A stretch of DNA of 5,240 nucleotides from Chloroflexota bacterium (lineage in GTDB: Bacteria > Chloroflexota > UBA5177 > JANWHV01), in assembly GCA_025450255.1 (NCBI GenBank), contig JANWHV010000030.1, positions 1-5,240 of the forward strand, in the 5' to 3' direction. The notes under the pieces were generated by a model. That model searched no databases and was not told the DNA's origin. It saw nothing but the letters and a program-made list of their open reading frames with translations. Positions within the stretch are counted from its first letter, which is position 1. Every line of letters starts with the position of its first letter. Below are positions 1 to 5,240 of this stretch, piece by piece. The translations under genes were made by a program, and so were the position numbers.

Positions 1-73
1 CCGCGCGAATCGCGCTAGATCGGCTATTGCCGGGCGCCATGTCGGGTGTTATGACTGGTTACCAGGGCTAATT

Positions 74-92
74 CGCGGCTGCGATAGCCGCG
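74..92. repeat. Short inverted repeat
   Basis: The 7-bp arms cgcggct and agccgcg flank a 5-base loop (gcgat). It is one of three stem-loops within 200 bases of non-coding sequence. No T-run follows it, so I do not call it a terminator. Confidence 0.4.
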
Positions 93-162
93 GCGCGTGC
101 GCGCATGGGATCGGGCATTCGGATGGACAATGTAGCGGCGTGGGAGACCAGGTGGTAGGATC

Positions 163-178
163 CGCCAGGCCCCTGGCG
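163..178. repeat. Short inverted repeat
   Basis: The arms cgccagg and cctggcg are separated by two bases, so a folded RNA would use a 6-bp stem and 4-base loop. It lies in the downstream non-coding stretch. No T-tract follows on either strand. Confidence 0.4.
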
Positions 179-229
179 CCTGGAAGTGCCCTTAGCGCTC
201 TTCAATGCGCTGCCGTTCTGCTACTGCTG

Positions 230-250
230 GTCGAGCCCGGTTCGCTCGAC
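230..250 (-). terminator. Possible transcription-end stem-loop after GH4
   Basis: A perfect 7-bp stem gtcgagc/gctcgac with a 7-base loop begins 26 bases after the GH4 stop, where an operon terminator would be expected. It is not followed by a T-rich tract on the minus strand, so intrinsic termination is weakly supported. Confidence 0.25.
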
Positions 251-276
251 ATGGTCAAGGGCGTCGATAATGATGC

Positions 277-1689
277 TTAAAGGCGCCATTTGCCGTGGAA
301 TTGCGGCAGCGTGTCCCGATGGATCTCCAGGTATTCGTCGAGCAGCGAGCACGCCATGTCGATGTCGTCGACCATCGGATCGAGGGCCAGGGCTTGCAGC
401 GCCATGTCGCGGCTCCCCAGCACGGCGGCGTCCACGACGAATTCCACGCGAGCAGCCTCGCGCCGGCACAACTCGGCCACCATGGGCGGAAGCGCGCCGA
501 TACGCAGCGGCAGCGCCCCCATGCTGCTGATCACCGCCGGCGCCTCGATAATCGTGTCGTCCGGCAAGCCGGCTATCACGCCGTGATTCGGCACGTTGAT
601 TGAGAGCCGGTAGAGGTTCGCGTCGTGCGCGATGCCGTGAATCACCTCGTACACGCCCTCGCTCTGCGCGCGCCGCGACGGCTCCAGCGCGCCGGCATCG
701 CCTGCCGTCAACGCTTCGACCTGGTCCCACAACACATCGCGTTCCCGGACCGCGCCCGCCCAATCATAGAGGCGCAGGTCATACCGCTCCCAGGGTTTGG
801 TGCCGGGGTTATGGCCATAGGTGAGATATTCGCTGAGATGCGTGTCGCCGGAGACGGGAAGGCAGCCTGTAACACGCAGCATATCGCGGGTCAGCGGCTC
901 TGGGCCGGCGGCGCCGGCCATGACACGCTCCTTCAGCAAGGGGTAGAGATCCTCGCCGGTGCCGCGCGCCCGCACATCCAGCATCCAGGTGAAATGATTC
1001 AGTCCTGCTGCCTTGATGTCGAGATGACGCGCCGCTTCGCACTCAAAATGATGGATGACGTGCCTGGAGGCACGAGCGTGCGACGCGGCCGCGTCGAGCA
1101 GCTCCGGCGGCACCTGAAGATCAAACCGATCGGCGAGCGCGATACCGGCAATCCGGTAGCCGTGGCCGATCTGATGGCATAGCCCGATAGGGGTGATCGA
1201 CGTGTACTTCGCCACCGCGCGGCAAAGCCGGGGCAGGGGATTGCTGAGGTTGATCAGCACGGCCGCGGGACACAGCCGCTCCATATCACGCGCGAGATCG
1301 ATGAGGTGGGGAATGTTGCGCGCGGCATGCGCGAACCCGCCCGGGCCGCCGTTCTCCGCGTACGGCTGGCGCAGGCCGTGGCGCAGGCTCGCTTCCCAAT
1401 CCTGCCGCCACAACTCTTCGCGCGGGCCTACCTCGATGGTGCACACCACGAAATCGGCCCCATCCAGCAGCATGCGGCGATCGGCGGCGCTCTCTACGAT
1501 CAGGCCGGCGTCCCATGCGCGATTCATGCGCTCGGCCAGGCGGCGGATCCGCGCCAGGCCATCGGCGTTGGTATCCACCAGCGCCAGCGTGCTGCCGCGC
1601 AAAGACGACTCACGCAGCAATGTTGCCAGCGAGTTCAGGCCGAAACTCGCGCTGCCCGCGCCGACTATCACTATCTTGAGGGACTTCAT
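277..1689 (-). CDS. GH4-family NAD- and metal-dependent glycosidase
   Basis: A 470-residue glycoside hydrolase family 4 enzyme. GH4 enzymes use NAD+ and a divalent metal (usually Mn) to open glycosidic bonds by a redox-elimination route in the cytoplasm. Visible motifs are the Rossmann loop IVGAGSASFG (8-17), the acidic end of the second strand LVDTN (37-41), PGGFAHAARNIP (116-127), INLSNPL (146-152), the metal-ligand Cys171 in GLCHQIGHGY (169-178), metal-ligand His232 in GLNHFTW (229-235), and SGDTHLSEYL (280-289). The C-terminus, with LLDEYLEIH (449-457), looks complete. The four-residue signature starting at the metal Cys is CHQI. His after the Cys is typical of members acting on unphosphorylated glycosides (CHSV in alpha-galactosidases), whereas phospho-glycosidases have CDMP or CNVP. 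Exact specificity cannot be assigned. The start has GGGGAG 5 bases upstream. It is the last gene of the run, 40 bases after Uma2. Confidence 0.92.
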   Translation of the reverse strand: MKSLKIVIVGAGSASFGLNSLATLLRESSLRGSTLALVDTNADGLARIRRLAERMNRAWDAGLIVESAADRRMLLDGADFVVCTIEVGPREELWRQDWEASLRHGLRQPYAENGGPGGFAHAARNIPHLIDLARDMERLCPAAVLINLSNPLPRLCRAVAKYTSITPIGLCHQIGHGYRIAGIALADRFDLQVPPELLDAAASHARASRHVIHHFECEAARHLDIKAAGLNHFTWMLDVRARGTGEDLYPLLKERVMAGAAGPEPLTRDMLRVTGCLPVSGDTHLSEYLTYGHNPGTKPWERYDLRLYDWAGAVRERDVLWDQVEALTAGDAGALEPSRRAQSEGVYEVIHGIAHDANLYRLSINVPNHGVIAGLPDDTIIEAPAVISSMGALPLRIGALPPMVAELCRREAARVEFVVDAAVLGSRDMALQALALDPMVDDIDMACSLLDEYLEIHRDTLPQFHGKWRL

Positions 1690-1694
1690 TCCTT

Positions 1695-1700
1695 CTCCCC
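1695..1700 (-). promoter_or_regulatory. Ribosome binding site of the GH4 gene
   Basis: GGGGAG lies 5 bases before the GH4 ATG and is followed directly by AAGGA. It supports the start at 1689, which places the Rossmann glycine loop at the expected N-terminal position. Confidence 0.65.
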
Positions 1701-1729
1701 GTCCAGGCGTGCCCCGCCGCTCGCCCCGC

Positions 1730-2332
1730 TCACTCCGGCGGCAGCCGCGGCACGTCTGTCCGCCGGTAGAGCGCGGCCACGGGGAAGCGCTCGCCGACGC
1801 TTGTCAATTCCACTTCATCGTCCGGTCCGTACACGTGAAAGAGACCCCAGGCATCGGAAAGCCGGCGATAGACCTCGACCGATTGGTACTCGGTGCTCAC
1901 CAGCACGTATTCTTGCAGGGTCTCGCATTCGCGGTAGTAGGCGAACTTGCGCGTGCGGTCGTGGCGTTCCGTGCTCTCGGACAGCACCGCGAAGACCACG
2001 CTCGGCGCGGCGATCTCCGTCTCTCCCCGCCTTGCCACGCCATCGCCGTCGCAGGTCACGACAACATCCGGGTAGGTATAGCGGCTCGGGGAAACCCGTG
2101 TCGCCAGACCAAAGGTGTACGCCATGCAGGGGCCATCGCCCAGGGCGGCGTCCATGGCGATCAACGCATTGCCCGCGATTCGCGCGTGCGCCTGGGTACC
2201 CCCGGCCATGGCATAGACATAGCCGTCGATGTACTCGTGCTTGACGTCGTGGCTCTCGCGCTCCAGCGCCCGCCACTCCTCGACGCTCATGCGCCTGCGC
2301 TCGGACTGCTCCGGTATCCGGTCGGCGACCAT
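1730..2332 (-). CDS. Uma2-family (DUF820) PD-(D/E)XK nuclease-like protein, probably inactive
   Basis: A 200-residue Uma2/DUF820 protein. The family has the restriction-endonuclease-like fold and is abundant in bacteria such as cyanobacteria and Chloroflexota, with an unsettled biological role. Recognisable parts are MSVEEWRAL (15-23), HEYIDGYVYAMAGGT (32-46, Glu33), YPDVVV (87-92, Asp89), VLSESTERHDRTRKFAYY (116-133) and LQEYVLVS (139-146). The normally conserved Glu in the strand usually read as VVEVLS is Ala115 here (FAVLS), which should remove a metal-binding active-site residue. The frame runs open a further 23 codons upstream to a TTG, but the ATG at 2332 has an excellent AAGGAGGG 7 bases upstream and fits the family N-terminus. 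It sits 100 bases after the fusion gene and 40 bases before the GH4 gene. Nothing ties it to sugar metabolism; it may be a passenger in the operon. Confidence 0.85.
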   Translation of the reverse strand: MVADRIPEQSERRRMSVEEWRALERESHDVKHEYIDGYVYAMAGGTQAHARIAGNALIAMDAALGDGPCMAYTFGLATRVSPSRYTYPDVVVTCDGDGVARRGETEIAAPSVVFAVLSESTERHDRTRKFAYYRECETLQEYVLVSTEYQSVEVYRRLSDAWGLFHVYGPDDEVELTSVGERFPVAALYRRTDVPRLPPE

Positions 2333-2432
2333 GCTTCCGCCCTCCTTGCCTTGTAGCGTACCGCTTTCAAGATGCCTCCGCAGGCGTGAATGACGGCGCA
2401 ACTTGGTAGGTAATCGTTACGACCGCGACGTG
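2333..2432. other. 100-base gap between the fusion gene and Uma2
   Basis: This is the longest gap inside the gene run. It holds the Uma2 ribosome binding site and two very short inverted repeats: gtaa-tcg-ttac at 2411-2421 on the plus strand, and GCCT-GCGG-AGGC on the minus strand. I see no T-tract terminator and no convincing promoter, so read-through from the fusion gene is the simpler reading. Confidence 0.5.
2340..2347 (-). promoter_or_regulatory. Ribosome binding site fixing the Uma2 start
   Basis: AAGGAGGG, a near-perfect anti-Shine-Dalgarno match, lies 7 bases before the ATG at 2332. It selects this ATG over the TTG at 2401 at the head of the same open frame. Confidence 0.8.
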
Positions 2433-4511
2433 CTATAGCGCATTCCGCACCACGCCGGACGCTCGTTCCAGGCGCCGCCGCGCCTCGCCGGCATCGACGC
2501 CGGAGAGCAACATCACGATCGCGGTCTTCATATCATTGTCGGAAGCGGCAAGCGCCGCCGCGGCCTCCTCCGGGCCGGCACGGCCCGCTTCCGCCACTAT
2601 GCGCCGCATTCGCTCACGCAACTTGCCGTTGACGGCCTGCATGTTGACCATCAGGTTGCCGTAGGTGCGGCCGGTAAGGATCATGGCCGTAGTGGAAATC
2701 ATGTTAAGCACCAATTTTTGCGCCGTACCCGCCTTCATCCGGGTCGACCCCGCGATGACCTCCGGACCCGTTTCCGGCGCGATCACCAGGTCCGCGGCGC
2801 CCGCCACCAACCCCGCGCGGTTACCAACCAGGGCGACGGTAGAGGCGCCGCGCTCCCTGGCCCGCCGCAGCGCGCCCACCACGTAGGGTGTATGGCCGCT
2901 GGCGGCAATCCCCACCACCACGTCTCGCGCCGTCACGTCGAGCGCATCGATATCCTCGCTGCCCCGCTGCTCGTTATCCTCGGCGGCCTCGACCGAACGG
3001 GTGACGGCCGCCGGGCCGCCGGCCAGAAGCGCCACCACCTGGGAGGTATCGACGCCGTAGGTGGGGTAACATTCCGCCGCGTCCAGCACACCCATGCGGC
3101 CGCTCGATCCGGCCCCGACATAGATCAGGCGGCCGCCAATCGCCAGGGCGTGCGCCACGCGCTCGGCGCTGAGGGCGATAGCCGGCAACTCTCGCGCCAC
3201 CGCCGCCGGCACCTTCGCGTCCTCCTCGCCGATCAACCGCACGATTTCCCGCGCGCTCAGCGTGTCGATGTCCAGGGTGCGTGCGTTCACCTGCTCGGTC
3301 CGCGATAGGGAGGCGGCGGCCTTCGCTGAGGAAACCGGGCCGTCGTAGATCTGCACCGCGCCGCGTTCCTGGTCGAAGCGCTCGATCGCCCGCTGCCAGG
3401 AATCGACTATCTCATCCACCGCGTCCCCACGCTCGATGGCCGCGCGCGGGGTGTCGGCGCCGAGCAACAGGTCGACAAAATACGCGCCGGATTCATCCCG
3501 GATCCACGTCATGTGCTCCGGGTATAGCGCGCGTATCGCCGCCAGGAGATGCAGCCCGGTCCGCACCCCGGCAAAGGCGTGCCGCTCGTCCACGTGCATT
3601 TGCACGCCGCCGCACGTCTGCTCCGCATACTTGCTTGCGGCGGGGCGAAACCAGATTGGCCCGAAACGCACGCCTGGAAGGTCGAGCCGGTTGAGATACC
3701 CTGCCAGCATCTCGGCATCGATCCAGGGGGCGCCCAGGATCTGGAACGGCAGCGCGGTGCCCCGTCCCTCGGATACCGGCGTGCCTTCGAGGAGACAAGA
3801 CGCGGTATAGGCGAGACAGGTTGCGGCGGTAGGGATATTTGGCGAGGACGGCACCCAGGACAAGCCGGTATCGTCAAACCAGAAACCGCGGCGCCAGCCG
3901 TGCATCGGTATCACCTGTAACGGCGCGCCAATCCCCTCGCGCTCGTTCATCCAGCGGGCCAGTTCGCCGAGGGTCAGGCCATGGCGAATCGGCACGCGCG
4001 CCGCGCCGACAAAGCTCAGGAAGGCGGGATCGGCCACTGGGCCGTCCATGATGATGCCGCCCAGGGGATTCGGCCGATCGAGGAGGATCACCGGAAGGCG
4101 GCGGCGCGCCGCCGCCTTCAACACGGCCCGGACCGTCGACGCATAGGTGTAATAGCGCAGGCCGACATCCTGAAGATCGACGATCAAGGTGTCGACGCCG
4201 GCCAGCATGGCATCGGTCGGCTCCCGGTGCTCGCCGTAGAGACTGTACACAGGCGGATTCGCGCCGCCTTCGTGCCTGGAATCAATGCGCTTTCCGGCCG
4301 GCTCCGCGCCCCATAGGCCGTGCTCGGCGCCAAACAGGGCCACGACGCGCAGCCCGTCTATCTGCCGCAAGGCGGTCGTGGTGGGGATCAGACGAGAGGT
4401 GACGGCGCCGGCGCCGGCGAGCACGGCCAGCGACCGGCCACGCACATCATGCAGCGCCTGCTCAATGAGGACGTCACAACCCAATAGCACGGGTGGGCGC
4501 GCGCGGTACAT
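2433..4511 (-). CDS. NamZ-MurQ fusion: exo-N-acetylmuramidase (GH171) + MurNAc-6-phosphate etherase
   Basis: A 692-residue two-domain peptidoglycan-salvage enzyme. Residues about 7-390 are DUF1343/NamZ, which cleaves MurNAc from non-reducing ends of wall fragments. Signatures are GAEHGLWG (61-68, with the proposed catalytic Glu63), VDLQDVGLRYYTY (111-123), LLDRPNPLGG (143-152), SSPNIPT (222-228) and VSEGRGTALPF (246-256). After a short Ala/Ser-rich linker, residues about 402-692 are full-length MurQ, which splits MurNAc-6P into GlcNAc-6P and D-lactate: TEQVN (405-409), an SIS core with GAGSSGRMG (466-474), catalytic Glu480 and Glu511 (E. coli Glu83 and Glu114), and GSTRMKAGTAQKL (588-600). 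No stop, frameshift or credible internal start separates the halves. There is no signal peptide, unlike secreted B. subtilis NamZ, so it is probably cytoplasmic. The ATG follows the upstream TAG with no gap. A MurNAc kinase, which the pathway normally needs between the two steps, is absent from the window. Domain identity is very secure; how the domains cooperate is inference. Confidence 0.95.
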   Translation of the reverse strand: MYRARPPVLLGCDVLIEQALHDVRGRSLAVLAGAGAVTSRLIPTTTALRQIDGLRVVALFGAEHGLWGAEPAGKRIDSRHEGGANPPVYSLYGEHREPTDAMLAGVDTLIVDLQDVGLRYYTYASTVRAVLKAAARRRLPVILLDRPNPLGGIIMDGPVADPAFLSFVGAARVPIRHGLTLGELARWMNEREGIGAPLQVIPMHGWRRGFWFDDTGLSWVPSSPNIPTAATCLAYTASCLLEGTPVSEGRGTALPFQILGAPWIDAEMLAGYLNRLDLPGVRFGPIWFRPAASKYAEQTCGGVQMHVDERHAFAGVRTGLHLLAAIRALYPEHMTWIRDESGAYFVDLLLGADTPRAAIERGDAVDEIVDSWQRAIERFDQERGAVQIYDGPVSSAKAAASLSRTEQVNARTLDIDTLSAREIVRLIGEEDAKVPAAVARELPAIALSAERVAHALAIGGRLIYVGAGSSGRMGVLDAAECYPTYGVDTSQVVALLAGGPAAVTRSVEAAEDNEQRGSEDIDALDVTARDVVVGIAASGHTPYVVGALRRARERGASTVALVGNRAGLVAGAADLVIAPETGPEVIAGSTRMKAGTAQKLVLNMISTTAMILTGRTYGNLMVNMQAVNGKLRERMRRIVAEAGRAGPEEAAAALAASDNDMKTAIVMLLSGVDAGEARRRLERASGVVRNAL
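4094..4119. repeat. 26-bp perfect palindrome inside the NamZ domain
   Basis: The half-site gaaggcggcggcg is followed with no spacer by its exact reverse complement, centred between 4106 and 4107. It encodes the stretch KAAARRRL (residues 132-139) in an Ala/Arg-rich helix. Runs of GCG codons followed by CGC codons create the symmetry, so it may be a coding by-product. The mRNA could still form a very stable hairpin. Confidence 0.8.
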
Positions 4512-5213
4512 CTAGGGCAGGTCCTTCCAGTAGCTGATGCGTGCCTCGGGCGGGCGCATCAGCGTCACGGCACGGCTGAAGTTCGCGAGGCACCCGCGCA
4601 TCACGGCCAGCGATTCGTAATAGTCGCGGTAGCGGAAGCCGGAGACCGATCCGCTGAACAACTCATACTGGCTTGCCGCCTCAACCCAGCGATCGTAGAC
4701 ATCGGTGGTATCCAGATAGATGTCCGGCACGTACTCGTCCATGTCTTCCCAGTTCTCGGCGAACAGCAGCTGGGCGGGGGTAAACGCGGCATGGCGGCGT
4801 TTGATGGACGGCAGCGCCGCGTAGAAGAGCGCCTGCAGGGTGTTGTAGTGCGTATTGTTGTGATCGGAGTGAAAGCTGCCGCGCCAGTGCGTGATCACGA
4901 CATCGGGCCGGACCTCGCGAATGACATCCACGATCGCATAGGCCACCTCGTCGTTTCGCGGCAGACCGGCATCAGGGTAGGGCAGGAAGCGCGCCTCGCC
5001 GCCCAAAACTTTCGCGGCGCGGCGCGCCTCGTCGATCTTCTGTTTGGCATACTCGTCTCCCGAGAGCCGCGGGTGCCCCATCTCGCCGGCCGTGAGGTGC
5101 AGCAGGACGGCGCGCGCCCCCGCCGCCGTGTATTTTGCGATCGCCGCGCCGGCACTGAATTCCATATCCGCGGCATGGCCGCCGATAGCAAGCACGCGTT
5201 CAACCTTAGGCAT
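4512..5213 (-). CDS. PIG-L/LmbE-family N-deacetylase (substrate unknown)
   Basis: A 233-residue predicted cytoplasmic Zn-dependent deacetylase of the PIG-L/LmbE family, whose members remove N-acetyl groups from GlcNAc-type sugars (MshB, BshB, PIG-L). The N-terminal metal motif reads GGHAADMEFSAG (residues 11-22), giving zinc ligands His13 and Asp16. The second metal motif HSDH is at 115-118, after the strand PDVVITHW (103-110). The length is normal and there is no signal peptide or membrane segment. The canonical motif is AHPDDE. Here the position of the usual general-base Asp is Ala15, while a Glu sits at 18, so this belongs to a divergent HxxDxE-type subgroup. The ATG is supported by AAAGGAG (5229-5223), 9 bases upstream. 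A TGA at 5231-5229 could end an upstream gene, but too little is visible. Its stop TAG directly abuts the NamZ-MurQ start, so it probably works on an amino sugar in the same pathway. The family call is strong; the substrate is inference. Confidence 0.9.
   Translation of the reverse strand: MPKVERVLAIGGHAADMEFSAGAAIAKYTAAGARAVLLHLTAGEMGHPRLSGDEYAKQKIDEARRAAKVLGGEARFLPYPDAGLPRNDEVAYAIVDVIREVRPDVVITHWRGSFHSDHNNTHYNTLQALFYAALPSIKRRHAAFTPAQLLFAENWEDMDEYVPDIYLDTTDVYDRWVEAASQYELFSGSVSGFRYRDYYESLAVMRGCLANFSRAVTLMRPPEARISYWKDLP
4522..4528 (-). promoter_or_regulatory. Ribosome binding site of the NamZ-MurQ gene, inside the PIG-L coding region
   Basis: GGAAGGA lies 10 bases before the fusion ATG, within the last codons of the PIG-L gene. 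The PIG-L TAG and the ATG are directly adjacent (TAGATG). This arrangement favours translational coupling, with ribosomes finishing the deacetylase re-initiating on the fusion gene, and it fixes the fusion start at 4511. Confidence 0.7.
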
Positions 5214-5222
5214 GGCCAGAGT

Positions 5223-5229
5223 CTCCTTT
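5223..5229 (-). promoter_or_regulatory. Ribosome binding site of the PIG-L gene
   Basis: AAAGGAG lies 9 bases before the PIG-L ATG. A TGA overlapping its first base (5231-5229) could be the stop of an upstream operon gene, which would mean the window begins inside a longer operon. Only 27 bases are visible here, so that is a guess. Confidence 0.65.
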
Positions 5230-5240
5230 CATTCTTGGCG

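Larger units (their letters stand above)
1..276. other. Region downstream of the GH4 gene, no supported gene
   Basis: No reading frame here has a start, ribosome site and recognisable domain. No tRNA or other RNA gene is visible. The region holds three short stem-loops, listed separately. The minus-strand register 221-289 and 68-205 contains some protein-like sequence interrupted by TAG at 223-221, which could be a decayed gene fragment or chance. Confidence 0.5.

Noticed and set aside
2..280. Plus-strand frame open from the left edge for 92 codons, ending in TAA at 278-280, which could be the tail of a convergent gene
   Set aside because: No start is visible, the product is Cys/Gly-rich with no recognisable motif, and it runs through the stem-loops. 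A partial convergent gene cannot be excluded without sequence to the left.
903..919. Inverted repeat ggccggc-ggc-gccggcc in GH4
   Set aside because: Explained by GC-rich Ala/Gly codons in the coding sequence and too short to stand out.
625..1182. Plus-strand open frame of 185 codons opposite GH4
   Set aside because: Antisense shadow of conserved GH4 motifs, with no ribosome site of note and no recognisable domain.
1193..2356. Long plus-strand open frame of 387 codons antisense to GH4 and Uma2
   Set aside because: It runs antisense across two well-supported genes and the gap between them, its product is an Arg/His/Ala-rich mix with no family motif, and such frames are expected opposite GC-rich codons.
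2333..2401. Uma2 N-terminal extension starting at TTG 2401
   Set aside because: The extra 23 residues are Arg-rich and unlike the family, and the AAGGAGGG site points to the ATG at 2332.
3305..3341. Possibility that the fusion is two separate genes joined by a sequencing error
   Set aside because: The frame is continuous through the linker with no stop, and there is no ATG or ribosome site for a stand-alone MurQ start. The only nearby alternative, GTG at residue 408, would cut into the conserved TEQVN motif.
4476..4511. Lipobox-like LLGC at residues 9-12 of the NamZ-MurQ protein, suggesting a lipoprotein
   Set aside because: There is no proper hydrophobic signal segment before it, and the stretch aligns with the ordinary GxDVLxE start of the DUF1343 domain. 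MurQ also needs a cytoplasmic phosphosugar.

Overview
The window is GC-rich bacterial DNA with dense one-directional coding. All four supported genes lie on the minus strand, each with a clear Shine-Dalgarno sequence. I cannot place the organism firmly. A LmbE-type deacetylase, a DUF1343 protein, a GH4 glycosidase and a Uma2-family protein together in a high-GC genome would fit Chloroflexota or a similar environmental lineage, but this is an impression of gene content, not a phylogenetic result.

In transcription order (right to left): a PIG-L/LmbE-family deacetylase (5213-4512); a 692-residue protein fusing an exo-N-acetylmuramidase domain (NamZ, DUF1343, GH171) to a complete N-acetylmuramic acid 6-phosphate etherase (MurQ) (4511-2433); a Uma2-family PD-(D/E)XK protein (2332-1730); and a GH4 NAD-dependent glycosidase (1689-277). 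The first stop codon directly abuts the next ATG. The following gaps are 100 and 40 bases, so the four genes are probably one transcription unit. Its start lies beyond the right edge. Bases 1-276 hold no convincing gene, only three short stem-loops.

The main point of interest is the NamZ-MurQ fusion. NamZ removes MurNAc from the non-reducing end of peptidoglycan fragments, and MurQ converts MurNAc-6-phosphate to GlcNAc-6-phosphate plus D-lactate. The protein has no signal peptide and looks cytoplasmic, so it would act on imported wall fragments. The two activities are not normally consecutive, because a kinase step lies between them and no kinase is in the window. Either a separate MurNAc kinase is encoded elsewhere, or the NamZ domain accepts already phosphorylated MurNAc-6P-GlcNAc. 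The PIG-L and GH4 enzymes suggest a wider amino-sugar or glycan salvage operon, but their substrates cannot be read from the sequence. The Uma2 gene is an odd member of such an operon and appears to have lost a conserved catalytic glutamate.
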